Shown here piece after piece: positions 17,880-25,625 of a stretch of 64,000 bases of DNA. The stretch comes from Micromonospora inositola (GTDB lineage: Bacteria > Actinomycetota > Actinomycetes > Mycobacteriales > Micromonosporaceae). The stretch's first letter is position 1, and each line of letters begins with the position of its first letter. The position numbers were made by a program, and so were the translations under genes. Where the stretch lies: the NCBI RefSeq assembly GCF_900090285.1, contig NZ_LT607754.1:806001-870000 (forward strand), read 5' to 3'. The notes under the pieces were generated by a model that had not been told where the DNA came from, made no database searches, and was given only the letters and a program-made list of their open reading frames with translations.

Positions 17880-18323
17880 ATGCGTGTATTTCGGTACGTA
17901 ATGGCGGCACTAGGGATCATCGCGCTGACGTGGCTGACGGGCTTGACCCCTGGCGACACCTTCGGCGTCACTGTAGACCATTGCTACGTGACGTACGATC
18001 GACAGGAAAACCAGGAAAGTCGGTGCGTCGGCTACTGGACCCGAGCGGGTCAAACGGTCACCTCGGGGCCAATCTCCGGGGTTGACGTCGGCACGGATTG
18101 GCAGGCGCTAACTACTGATCCCAACTCAGAATATGAGTGGGAAGTCCAGATTCCGAGCAAAGCAAAGCACCCGTTCGCGTTGGCTGATACGTCGCGCGCC
18201 TACGCACTTACTGGTCCTGCGTTGCTAGTCGTGGCTGTAGGCGCAGCGTGCGGCGCTGCGGCAGCGGCCCTGTTGCTTCTGCAACGTCTTCGAAGAGGAA
18301 CTGCTGCGCCGGCCGCTAATTGA
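17880..18323 (+). CDS. small two-helix membrane protein, island cargo
   Basis: 147 aa: an N-terminal hydrophobic segment (MRVFRYVMAALGIIALTWLT), an exposed middle of ~90 residues with two cysteines (DHCYVTYD and SRCVGYW) that could pair, and a C-terminal segment rich in Ala/Val/Leu ending in LQRLRRG. I do not recognise the family. It shares the atypical base composition of the protease just upstream and ends shortly before a strong terminator, so the two are probably one unit. It might anchor, activate or inhibit the protease; that is a guess from position only. Confidence 0.65.
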   Translation: MRVFRYVMAALGIIALTWLTGLTPGDTFGVTVDHCYVTYDRQENQESRCVGYWTRAGQTVTSGPISGVDVGTDWQALTTDPNSEYEWEVQIPSKAKHPFALADTSRAYALTGPALLVVAVGAACGAAAAALLLLQRLRRGTAAPAAN

Positions 18324-18395
18324 GCGCTTGCAGATGAGGACACAGGATCCGACCGGCGGGGCCGCTTCCCCCGTGGCGGCCTCTCTACGAGGACG

Positions 18396-18434
18396 CCCCC
18401 GCTCGCCCTGCGCACGAACCAGGGCGAGCGGGGG
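18396..18434 (+). terminator. strong terminator after the protease/membrane-protein unit
   Basis: Perfect 14-bp stem CCCCCGCTCGCCCT / AGGGCGAGCGGGGG with an 11-base loop, then TCGTTT. It lies 72 bp after the small membrane-protein gene. Confidence 0.85.
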
Positions 18435-18572
18435 TCGTTTCCACGGCCTGGGGGCGGGGCCCCGGCAAAGTCGTGAGTGTGTCCGACTTGAGGGGGTTGG
18501 TGTAGAGAGGACAGGCCGGGCCGTGATCTGGCATGGATCTGGCACGTCGACCGCTTGGAGGGTGAAACGACG

Positions 18573-18617
18573 GACGCCCTGGCCTTCACCGTCTCGGTGT
18601 TGACCAGGGCGTCTTTT
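18573..18617. terminator. hairpin next to the tRNA-Ala 3' end
   Basis: 10-bp stem GACGCCCTGG / CCAGGGCGTC with a 21-base loop and TTTT on the plus-strand side. It lies 16 bp beyond the 3' end of tRNA-Ala (minus strand) and may end both tRNA and island transcription. Confidence 0.6.
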
Positions 18618-18632
18618 CGCCTATTTCAAGGG

Positions 18633-18705
18633 TGGAGCCGAGGGGACTCGAACCCCTGACCCCCACACTGCCAGTGTGGTGCGCTACCAGCTGCGCCACG
18701 GCCCC
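18633..18705 (-). tRNA. tRNA-Ala (anticodon GGC)
   Basis: A 73-nt cloverleaf. The acceptor stem GGGGCCG pairs with CGGCTCC (one G-U), the D arm is GCGC-AGCTGGTA-GCGC, the anticodon stem is CCACA/TGTGG around loop CTGGCAG (anticodon GGC, reads GCC), and the T arm is AGGGG-TTCGAGT-CCCCT, with discriminator A. CCA is not encoded. Its 3' 42 nt, from the anticodon loop on, are repeated at 13.7 kb, so it is the integration site of the 13.7-18.7 kb island and was restored by the element. Confidence 0.97.
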
Positions 18706-18794
18706 TTGCTGTCGTCCCGGTCGCCCGGGCACGCAGAGAACTATACACACGCCGGTCGGCATGGTCATCTCGCGGGGGGTCCCCTGCCCAGGGC

Positions 18795-19391
18795 TCAGTT
18801 CAGGGCCACGTCCGGGGGGAAGTGGGCCACCGCCGCCATCATGCCGCCCTGCCGGCGCAGCACCATCGGCCAGAGGTCGTCCGGCCGGTCGACGAAGGCG
18901 TCGCCGGGCAGCGCGTCGAGGACGAACCAGGAACCCTCCTCGATCTCCCGCTCCAACTGCCCCGCTCCCCACCCGGAGTAGCCGGCGAAGACCCGGATGC
19001 CGCCGATGGCGTCCCGCAGCCGCTCCGGATCCACCGAGAGATCGATCGTGCCCACCGCGCCGGAGACCCGGTGGAAGCCCTTCACCGGCTTGATCGGATG
19101 CCGCATCCGGGCCAGGCAGATGGCCGACTCCGGCTGCACCGGGCCGCCCTCGAAGAGCACCGCGGGGTGGCGGGCTAGGTCGCTCCAGTCGCCCAGGACG
19201 TCGGCGACCGCCACTTCAGTGGCGCGGTTGAGCACCACGCCGAGGGCGCCGCCGGGCTCGTGGGCGACCAGCAGCACGACCGTACGGTCGAAGTTCGGGT
19301 CCTTCAGTGCCGGAGTCGCGACCAGCAGCCGTCCGGTCATCGACTCCATGGCCCGACCACCGATCGTCTGCCCCTCCTGCATGTCGGACAT
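18795..19391 (-). CDS. YqgE/AlgH family protein (UPF0301)
   Basis: 198 aa, the full family length. Motifs: TGRLLVATPALKDPNFDRTV near the N-terminus, HEPGGALGVVLNRAT, LFEGGPVQPE and RVFAGYSGWGAGQLEREI; all are hallmarks of UPF0301. The family is widespread; AlgH was first linked to alginate regulation in Pseudomonas, but a general molecular role is not settled. It is cytosolic by sequence. ATG 19391 begins MSDMQEGQTIGGRAMESM; the later ATGs are possible starts. It is a single gene, divergent from the MTA phosphorylase gene across about 140 bp. Confidence 0.93.
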   Translation of the reverse strand: MSDMQEGQTIGGRAMESMTGRLLVATPALKDPNFDRTVVLLVAHEPGGALGVVLNRATEVAVADVLGDWSDLARHPAVLFEGGPVQPESAICLARMRHPIKPVKGFHRVSGAVGTIDLSVDPERLRDAIGGIRVFAGYSGWGAGQLEREIEEGSWFVLDALPGDAFVDRPDDLWPMVLRRQGGMMAAVAHFPPDVALN

Positions 19392-19533
19392 TCGTCACCC
19401 GCGCGCCGGGACAGGGAACCCGATGCCGTGGACCATCCGCGCTGTCAACGCCATGCCTGGCACCATAGCCTGCGCCCGGCACGGTGGCTAAGGTCTGACG
19501 GGCGGGTGATCGAACATGACCGAGGGAGTTTCG

Positions 19534-20337
19534 ATGGGGCCGACGGCCGAGCTGGCGGTGATCGGTGGATCGGGGCTCTACGCCCTGCTCGACGGCGCCA
19601 CCGAACACGTGCTGGAGACGCCGTACGGGGCGCCGTCGGACCCGGTCACCCTCGCCGAGGTGGGCGGTCGCCGGGTGGCCTTCCTGCCCCGGCACGGACG
19701 CGACCACCGCTACCCGCCGCACCTGATCCCCTACCGGGCCAACCTCTGGGCGCTGCGGTCCCTCGGGGTACGCCAGGTGCTCGCCCCCTGCGCGGTCGGC
19801 GGACTGCGGCCGGAGCTGGGCCCGGGCACCTTCGTGGTGCCGGACCAGCTCATCGACCGGACCAGCGGGCGCACCCAGACCTACTACGACCGGGGGGCGG
19901 TGCACGTCTCGTTCGCCGACCCGTACTGCCCCGTCGGCCGCCGCACCCTGCTCGACGCGGCGGCGGGCCGGGCCGTCCCGGCGGTCGACGGGGGGACGGT
20001 GGTGGTGGTCGAGGGGCCGCGCTTCTCCACCCGGGCCGAGTCCCGCTGGTTCGCCGCGATCGGCGGGTCGGTGGTCAACATGACCGGCCACCCGGAGGCG
20101 GTGCTCGCCCGCGAGCTGGCCCTCTGCTACACCTCGATCGCGCTGGTCACCGACCTGGACGCGGGCGTGGAGAGCGGCGAGTCGGTCACCCAGGAGGAGG
20201 TGTTCCGGGTCTTCGCGGAGAACACCGACCGGCTGCGCGGGGTGCTGCTGGACGCGCTGGCCGCGCTGCCCGCGGAGCGGGACTGCCCCTGCGGCCATGC
20301 GCTGGACGGGATCAAGCTGCCGTTCCCGCTGCCCTGA
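19534..20337 (+). CDS. mtnP: S-methyl-5'-thioadenosine phosphorylase
   Basis: 267 aa, purine-nucleoside phosphorylase class 2 fold. AVIGGSGLYALLDG, LPRHGRDHRYPPHLIPYRAN and NMTGHPEAVLARELALCYTS are the phosphate and purine site motifs. The segment VTDLDAG keeps the two aspartates (TDxD) that in MTA phosphorylases contact the 6-amino group, so methylthioadenosine is favoured over methylthioinosine. It recycles MTA from polyamine synthesis into the methionine salvage route. ATG 19534 is preferred to ATG 19516 because GAGGGAG ends 5 bases before it. No other salvage gene lies nearby. Confidence 0.9.
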   Translation: MGPTAELAVIGGSGLYALLDGATEHVLETPYGAPSDPVTLAEVGGRRVAFLPRHGRDHRYPPHLIPYRANLWALRSLGVRQVLAPCAVGGLRPELGPGTFVVPDQLIDRTSGRTQTYYDRGAVHVSFADPYCPVGRRTLLDAAAGRAVPAVDGGTVVVVEGPRFSTRAESRWFAAIGGSVVNMTGHPEAVLARELALCYTSIALVTDLDAGVESGESVTQEEVFRVFAENTDRLRGVLLDALAALPAERDCPCGHALDGIKLPFPLP

Positions 20338-20455
20338 CCGTCCGTGAGACACGGGAAGCGCCCGCCCTGGCTGCTACGCCCCGATAGATTCGGCTGGTCG
20401 GGGACTGATCATCGAGCCGTCTCCGGCGCAGCGCGACAGACGGAGGCAGCCGGCG

Positions 20456-22051
20456 ATGGCAACGGTGCGCGACACGACGTACAACCTGCTGCGCGACCTG
20501 GGCCTGACCACCGTCTTCGGCAACCCCGGTTCCACCGAGGAACCCTTCCTGCGGAACTTCCCGGCCGACTTCCAGTACGTGCACGCGCTGCAGGAGGCAG
20601 CGGCCGTGGGAATGGCCGACGGGTACGCCCAGGCAACCGGGAAGCCCGCGCATGTGAACCTGCACACCGCCCCGGGCACCGGCAACGGCATGGGCAACCT
20701 GGTCACCGCCTGGCACAACAAGACCCCGCTGATCGTCACCGCCGGGCAGCAGAACCGGGAGATGCTGCTGATCGAACCCCGGCTGGCCAGCCGCCAGGCG
20801 GTGGAGCTGGCCCAGCCGTACGTGAAGTGGAGCCACGAGCCGGTCCGGGCGCAGGACATCCCGGCGGCGCTGATGCGGGCGTACGCGACGGCGGTGCAGC
20901 CCCCGACCGGGCCGGTCTACCTCTCCCTGCCGATGGACGACTGGGACCGGCCGGCCGGCCGGCCGCCGCAGGTGCGCGGCGTGGCCACCCGGTACGCGCC
21001 GGACCCGGTGCGGCTGCGCGACTTCGCCGCCGTGCTGGCGGCCAGCCGCTCCCCGGTGCTGGTGCTCGGCGCGGCGGTGGACCGGGCCGACGCCTGGCCG
21101 GCGGCGGTCGCCCTGGCCGAGCGGCTGGCCGCGCCGGTCTGGTCCTCCCCGGCGCCGGAGCGGGCCGTCTTCCCCGAGGACCATCCGCACTTCCGGGGCG
21201 TGCTGCCGTTCGCCATCGAGCCGCTGGCGGAGGCGCTGCGCGGGCACGACACGGTGCTGGTGGTCGGCGCGCCGGTGTTCCGCTACTACCCGCACGTGCC
21301 GGGCGACTACCTGCCGGCCGAGGCGCGGCTGCTGCACGTCACCGACGACCCCGACGAGTCGGCCCGGGCCCCGGTCGGGGAGAGCCTGCTCGGCGACGCC
21401 GGGCTGGCCCTGACGGGCCTGCTGGACCTGCTGCCGGCGACGGACCGTCCCGCCCCGACCGCCCGCCCCGAGCCGGAGCCGCCGGCGGAGTCGAGCCCGC
21501 CGAGCGCGGACGCCCTCTTCGCCGCGCTGGCCAGGCGCTGGCCGACCGACGGGGTGCTGGTGCAGGAGTCCCCGTCCAACCTGTCCGCGCTGCGCCGCCG
21601 GCTGCGGGTCAGCCGACCCGGGTCGTACTTCACGATGGCCAGCGGGGGGTTGGGATTCGGGCTGCCGGCGGCGGTGGGGATCGCCCTGGCGGAGCGGGAC
21701 ACCGGGCGCGGCCGGCCGGTGGTGGCGGTGATCGGCGACGGGTCGTTCCACTACTCGGTGCAGGCGCTCTGGACCGCCGCCCGGCTGCGGCTGCCGCTGC
21801 CCGTCGTGGTCCCGGTCAACCACCAGTACGCGATCCTCAAGGCGTTCGCCGAGTTCAAGCACACGCCCGGGGTGCCCGCGCTGGACCTGCCCGGGCTGGA
21901 CGTGATCGCGGTGGCGCACGGTTACGGCTGCGCCGCCGAGGTGGTGGACCCGCTCGACCGGCTCGGCGACGCCCTGGGCACGGCCCTCGCCGCCGACCGG
22001 CCGACGGTGCTGCCGGTGCCGATCAGCACCGAGGTGCCGCGCATCCTGTAG
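20456..22051 (+). CDS. ThDP-dependent decarboxylase, benzoylformate decarboxylase-like
   Basis: 531 aa with the three domains of ThDP enzymes. S26 (FGNPGSTEE), E47 (HALQEAAA) and H70 (NLHTAPGTGNGMG) match, with identical numbering, the catalytic residues of Pseudomonas putida benzoylformate decarboxylase. The ThDP/Mg site is GDGSFHYSVQALWTAARLRL with the Asn of VNHQYAILK. At the place of that enzyme's fourth catalytic residue, His281 in VFRYHQY, this protein reads VFRYYPH (Y278), so substrate or rate may differ. The ribosome site is GGAGG. No mandelate-pathway genes are adjacent. Family is confident, substrate is not. Confidence 0.85.
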   Translation: MATVRDTTYNLLRDLGLTTVFGNPGSTEEPFLRNFPADFQYVHALQEAAAVGMADGYAQATGKPAHVNLHTAPGTGNGMGNLVTAWHNKTPLIVTAGQQNREMLLIEPRLASRQAVELAQPYVKWSHEPVRAQDIPAALMRAYATAVQPPTGPVYLSLPMDDWDRPAGRPPQVRGVATRYAPDPVRLRDFAAVLAASRSPVLVLGAAVDRADAWPAAVALAERLAAPVWSSPAPERAVFPEDHPHFRGVLPFAIEPLAEALRGHDTVLVVGAPVFRYYPHVPGDYLPAEARLLHVTDDPDESARAPVGESLLGDAGLALTGLLDLLPATDRPAPTARPEPEPPAESSPPSADALFAALARRWPTDGVLVQESPSNLSALRRRLRVSRPGSYFTMASGGLGFGLPAAVGIALAERDTGRGRPVVAVIGDGSFHYSVQALWTAARLRLPLPVVVPVNHQYAILKAFAEFKHTPGVPALDLPGLDVIAVAHGYGCAAEVVDPLDRLGDALGTALAADRPTVLPVPISTEVPRIL

Positions 22052-22084
22052 CCGTCACCAGCCGGCGGGTCGGTCGGGCGCGGC

Positions 22085-23065
22085 TCAGCGCTGGCCGACC
22101 ACCAGCGGCGCGCCGGTGAGCACGTCGAGCACCGGTCGGACACCCAGCGAGGCCCGCAGCGTGACGGTGACCGGGTGGATGATCAGCTGGTCGGTGCAGG
22201 CGCCGGTCGAGCGGGTCACGCCCCCGCCGACCACCACCACGTCGTCGCGCTCCAGCACCAGCGGCGTGATGCCGGTGTCGCAGGCGCCGACGCCGAGCCG
22301 GTAGGTCAACCGCGCGCCCTCGGCCGGCGCCGCGAGGTCCTGCGTGCCGACCACGCCGTCGGGCGCCGGCCGGGTCGGCGCCACCCCCTCCGGTACGGCG
22401 GTGACCGCGCTCGGCGCGACGGCGAGCCGGGCCACCGGGGCCTTCAGCTCCGCCACGGTGAACAGCCAGGCCGGCACGTCGGCGACTCCCCGGCTGGTCC
22501 GTACGGGGGCGGCGCCCAGCCGCACGGCCGTCACGGTCAGCGGAATGCAGGCGCCCTGGTCGGCGGGGCTGCTGCTCACCCAGCCGTCCGGCCCGGGTTC
22601 GATGGTCGGGCCGTCCTTGGGCCGCCCGGGCCGCCCCGGTTCCTTCGGCCGGCCGGCGCAGGCCGGTGGATCGCCCTGGTCCAGCTGGGCGTACGCCTCG
22701 GCGGCACTGACCAGCGGCACCGGCAGGGTCCCGTCCGGGAACCGGACGGTGCCGTCGCCCGGCTTCGCGGTGGGCAGCTCGACCTGGTCGCGGTACCAAC
22801 CCGCCCGGAACGCCGCCTCGGTGTCGGGGCCGAAGCCGGGGTCGCCGGTCAGCACCGTGGCGTCCTGCAGCGGGATGTACCCGCTACGCCAGGCCGGGCC
22901 GGGGCGCCAGGCCTCGGCCACCTCGACGGCCCGCTGGCCGAACGCCTCCCAACGGTGGTCGGGACTGCCGGCGGACGGCCCACCGGCGGCCGGGCCGGAG
23001 CCGGCCGGGGCGCAGCCGGCGGCGACCATGAGGGGCAGCCCCAGCAGGGCGATCACGCGACGCAT
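22085..23065 (-). CDS. putative lipoprotein of unknown function
   Basis: 326 aa. MRRVIALLGLPLMVAAGCAP gives a lipobox with Cys18, so the protein should be lipidated and held on the outer face of the membrane. The mature part starts with a Gly/Ala/Pro-rich linker, then WRSGYIPLQDATVLTG and a long beta-rich region with a central Pro/Gly/Lys loop; four further cysteines (DPPACAG, DQGACIP, GVGACDTG, STGACTDQ) may form two disulfides. I do not recognise the family. ATG 23065 is placed so that the signal peptide is of normal length. It converges with the decarboxylase gene. Confidence 0.7.
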   Translation of the reverse strand: MRRVIALLGLPLMVAAGCAPAGSGPAAGGPSAGSPDHRWEAFGQRAVEVAEAWRPGPAWRSGYIPLQDATVLTGDPGFGPDTEAAFRAGWYRDQVELPTAKPGDGTVRFPDGTLPVPLVSAAEAYAQLDQGDPPACAGRPKEPGRPGRPKDGPTIEPGPDGWVSSSPADQGACIPLTVTAVRLGAAPVRTSRGVADVPAWLFTVAELKAPVARLAVAPSAVTAVPEGVAPTRPAPDGVVGTQDLAAPAEGARLTYRLGVGACDTGITPLVLERDDVVVVGGGVTRSTGACTDQLIIHPVTVTLRASLGVRPVLDVLTGAPLVVGQR

Positions 23066-23183
23066 GCCCCTTGGACGCCGCGCCCGCCCCACCGGTTCCC
23101 GCTCGCACCCCGGGTTCGGCGGGTTCGACGGGCTCGGTGCAGCAGCACGCGGGCCGGGACGAGGCGCAGCGACCAACCAGCGC

Positions 23184-23654
23184 TCAGGTCTCCCCGCCCA
23201 GGTCTGCCTGGTACGCCTCCCAGAGCAGGTCGGCGCCGCGCTGCCGGTGCCGGTGCAGCGCGCGTAGCAGCTGCCCCGCCCGCCCGCACAGCTCCTCGTC
23301 CGGTACCCCGGGCCGCTCGGCGACGTGCTGGAGGGCGGCGATCGCCGTGGCGATGGCGGCGTGCTCCCGGGTGAGCAGCCGGACCCCCCGGTCCAGGCGC
23401 GGGGCGTGATGCAGCACCTCCGCGTAGAGGCCCGTGGGTCCCTCGGTGAGCCGGACGTGCTCGGCGAAGTCCTGCCGGACCGGACCGAGGCGGGTGATCA
23501 GCCGCTCGCGCCAGCGGGGTTCTCCCGGTGGCGCGGCGAGCGCCCGCGCGAGAGCGCGCACGTCGCCGAGGAGAGTGGGCCGGTGCTGGCGCGCGACGGG
23601 CGGGCGGACCGCCGCGACTACGGTCGACGGCGGCTGGATCGGACCGGTGACCAT
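23184..23654 (-). CDS. hemerythrin-like helical protein
   Basis: 156 aa, all-helical and His-rich: FAEHVRLTEGPTGLYAEVL, RLLTREHAAIATAIAAL and LLRALHRHRQRGADLLWEAY fall where the metal-ligand helices of hemerythrin-like bundles lie. The HHE pattern is less complete than in the other hemerythrin protein of this window (near 5.5 kb), so iron binding is uncertain. ATG 23654 has GGGAGG just upstream, better than the ATG at 23669. It is a single gene; there is no signal peptide. Confidence 0.6.
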   Translation of the reverse strand: MVTGPIQPPSTVVAAVRPPVARQHRPTLLGDVRALARALAAPPGEPRWRERLITRLGPVRQDFAEHVRLTEGPTGLYAEVLHHAPRLDRGVRLLTREHAAIATAIAALQHVAERPGVPDEELCGRAGQLLRALHRHRQRGADLLWEAYQADLGGET

Positions 23655-23772
23655 GGGCACCTCCCGCACTGCTGCGCTACCGCGTACAGCGATGGTGGAC
23701 CCGCCTGACCGCCCTGTCCAGGGCCGGGGAAAGCCTCATCTGCCCCATCCGCCCCAGCAGCCCCAGCAGTGC

Positions 23773-24432
23773 TCACCGGCCCAGCGGATTGCCCGCCATG
23801 GTGCGGAGCTGGCCGGCGAGGACGTGCGCGTCGGCGTCCCGGCCGTCGGTCGGACGCCCCGCCGTGATGGCGTCGGCGAGCGCCCGCAGCTCGTACGGTG
23901 GGAGCGTGGCCAAGCCCATGCCCTGCAACGGGACGGTGACCCTGCGGCCGGTCCCCCGGTCGCGAGCGACCACCGTCGGTACGCGGACCACCGCCTCCTC
24001 CCCGGCCCGGTAGCCGACGGCCCCGGCGGTGACCTCGGCGGTGGCCAGGTCGACGGTGCGGGTGCCCAGCGCGCCGCGGACCGAGGCCCGGGTCCCGTCC
24101 AGCCAGGCGGCGGTGCGCAGCACCCGCAGCACGAGGTAGAGCCCGAGCAGCACGAACGGGATGCCGCAGAGGCCGATGAACCGGCCGGGCCCCGGAGCTT
24201 CGGTGCTGCCGGACAGGTCCGGCGGGAGCATGCCGGGCGGCAGGTCCCGCACCTCGTCGTACGACGGGACCGGGTCGCCGAAGCCGGTCAGCCGGCGCAG
24301 GAGGTTGTCGGCGAGCAGCGGCAACAGCACGAAGACCGCCCCGAAGGCGCCGAAGAGCACGCCCACCACCGCCGTGAAGGCGCGTTGGCCGGGCGACGCA
24401 CCCACCGACAGGCGGACCTTCTCGTTCGTCAC
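23773..24432 (-). CDS. two-helix membrane protein of unknown function
   Basis: 219 aa. Hydrophobic segments lie near residues 17-42 (AFTAVVGVLFGAFGAVFVLL) and 85-105 (FIGLCGIPFVLLGLYLVLRV); between them is a ~40-residue extracytosolic loop. The C-terminal half is a soluble beta-rich domain (ASVRGALGTRTVDLATAEVT, then VPTVVARDRGTGRRVTVPLQ) that resembles PH-like/YdbT-type membrane-associated domains, but this is only a resemblance. GTG 24432 (VTNEKVRLSVG) is used because the upstream residues look non-coding. The gene ends 58 bp before... its own downstream neighbour's promoter side and stands alone next to the tmRNA gene. Confidence 0.65.
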   Translation of the reverse strand: MTNEKVRLSVGASPGQRAFTAVVGVLFGAFGAVFVLLPLLADNLLRRLTGFGDPVPSYDEVRDLPPGMLPPDLSGSTEAPGPGRFIGLCGIPFVLLGLYLVLRVLRTAAWLDGTRASVRGALGTRTVDLATAEVTAGAVGYRAGEEAVVRVPTVVARDRGTGRRVTVPLQGMGLATLPPYELRALADAITAGRPTDGRDADAHVLAGQLRTMAGNPLGR

Positions 24433-24490
24433 AGGTCGCAGCCTAGGGCGCACAGCCAACATGCGCCCCGACCGGGGATGGAGACGACCG

Positions 24491-24520
24491 TGCGCCCCGG
24501 TCCAGGTCGACCGGGGCGCA
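24491..24520 (-). terminator. terminator of the tmRNA gene
   Basis: Perfect 12-bp stem TGCGCCCCGGTC / GACCGGGGCGCA with a 6-base loop, 9 bp beyond the tmRNA 3' end. There is no U-tract, as is common for actinobacterial terminators. Confidence 0.75.
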
Positions 24521-24529
24521 CAGTTCAGG

Positions 24530-24905
24530 TGGTGGAGGTGCCGGGAATCGAACCCGGGTCCTTCGCCGGTTTGTCAGGGCTTCTCCGAGCGCAGCTCGCT
24601 GTGCCTCTACTCGGCCCCACCGCTCACGCGAGCAAGTTGGTGTGACGGGCCCAGTCGCTGATTGATCTCGCCGCACGGACCCCGCGACCGGGTCCGGTTG
24701 GCCAGCCTTCTAGCTGATGCCGGCCATCTGGGTCGAAGGCGCTCCCAGGCCGACAGACTCACTACTCGCCTCAGGCGGCGAGAGCGAAGTCAGCGCGATT
24801 GTTCTTGGCGCTTATTGGTTTCCGACGAACGATTCTCGAGACGACGTCGGCTTCCTCGGCTCGCTTCCCCTGCCGCAACGTACGAAGTCGAAACCAGTCA
24901 CCCCC
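24530..24905 (-). ncRNA. ssrA: tmRNA (one-piece)
   Basis: The 5' end GGGGGTGACTGGTTTCGACT pairs through GGGGGTG with CACCTCC at the 3' end, and the T arm is CCGGG-TTCGATT-CCCGG, giving the alanine-tRNA-like domain; the terminal CCA is encoded (24530-24532). The tag reading frame (24771-24809) encodes AKNNRADFALAA and a stop, ending in the ALAA degron for ClpXP/ClpAP-type proteases. The molecule frees stalled ribosomes together with SmpB, whose gene lies just upstream. Length about 376 nt. AGCCTA at 24937-24942 (TAGGCT on the minus strand) is a possible -10. Confidence 0.97.
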
Positions 24906-25010
24906 TCGACGGGCCACCTTCGTGGTGGCACTGACAAGCCTAACGCCTGCCGCAACGGGTTTCATCCCGAGCCCCGGGCCGGGCGCGCCGACCGGGACAA
25001 AGCGAACAAA

Positions 25011-25490
25011 TCAGTCGTCCATGCCCTTGCCGCGCCGGCCGGCCACCCGGGCGATCTCCCGGTCCGCGTCCCGCTTGGCGAGGTCCTGCCGCTTGTCGTA
25101 CGACTTCTTACCCTTGGCCAGGGCGATCTCCACCTTCGCCCAGCCGTCGGAGAAGTAGACCTGCAGCGGCACCATGGTGAGGCCGCCCTCGCGGGTCTTG
25201 CCGATCAGCCGGTCGATCTCCAGCCGGTTGAGCAGCAGCTTGCGGGTACGCCGGGGCTCGTGGTTGGTCCAGGTGCCCTGGGTGTACTCCGGGATGTGCA
25301 TGCCGTGCAGGTAGAGCTCGCCGTCGCGCTCCTGGGCGAACGCGTCGACCAGCGATGCCCGGCCGGCCCGCAGCGACTTGACCTCGGTGCCGGTCAGCGT
25401 CATGCCCGCCTCGTACGTGTCGAGGATGGCATAGTCGTGCCGCGCCTTCTTGTTGGAGGCGACCACCTTGCGACCCTTTTCCCGTGGCAT
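25011..25490 (-). CDS. smpB: SsrA-binding protein
   Basis: 159 aa. The OB-fold core shows [54 protein letters not shown], and the basic C-terminal tail ends [20 protein letters not shown], which enters the decoding centre. It delivers alanyl-tmRNA to stalled ribosomes. ATG 25490 (MPREKGRK) is preferred to the in-frame GTG at 25499 because AAGGGGG would touch the latter. It lies between ftsX and ssrA, the usual actinobacterial order. Confidence 0.97.
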   Translation of the reverse strand: MPREKGRKVVASNKKARHDYAILDTYEAGMTLTGTEVKSLRAGRASLVDAFAQERDGELYLHGMHIPEYTQGTWTNHEPRRTRKLLLNRLEIDRLIGKTREGGLTMVPLQVYFSDGWAKVEIALAKGKKSYDKRQDLAKRDADREIARVAGRRGKGMDD

Positions 25491-25563
25491 CGGCGCCACC
25501 CCCTTCCGAATGACCCACGACCGGTGACCGGCCGCGGGGCGGAGATCATGCTACCCGAATGAC

Positions 25564-25607
25564 AAGGGCCCTCCCGCGCCGTTTATTCCTGGCGCGGAAG
25601 GGCCCTT
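25564..25607 (-). terminator. terminator after ftsEX
   Basis: Long stem AAGGGCCCTcCCGCGCC paired with GGCGCGGaAGGGCCCTT around a 10-base loop, between ftsX and smpB. It is nearly symmetric and could act in both directions. Confidence 0.85.
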
Positions 25608-25625
25608 TCCAGAGCCGTGGGGTGA

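Larger units (their letters stand above)
18324..18632. other. gene-free stretch at the right end of the island
   Basis: Holds the terminator of the protease unit (18396-18434), a short tandem repeat of GATCTGGCATG / GATCTGGCACG near 18533, and a second hairpin (18573-18617) next to the tRNA 3' end. No coding signal is seen. Confidence 0.5.
13705..18674. mobile_element. tRNA-Ala island, decayed integrative element
   Basis: About 5 kb bounded by 47-bp direct repeats of the tRNA-Ala(GGC) 3' half. Inside are an LtrA-family gene, a plus-strand fragment of a tyrosine recombinase, a trypsin-like secreted protease and a small membrane protein, with gene-poor sequence between. The protease stretch is visibly richer in A+T and uses codons (ATT, AAT, GAA, TAT) that neighbouring genes avoid. 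No intact integrase, excisionase, relaxase or replication gene was found, so the element should not move on its own. Boundaries are seen; origin is inferred. Confidence 0.75.
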
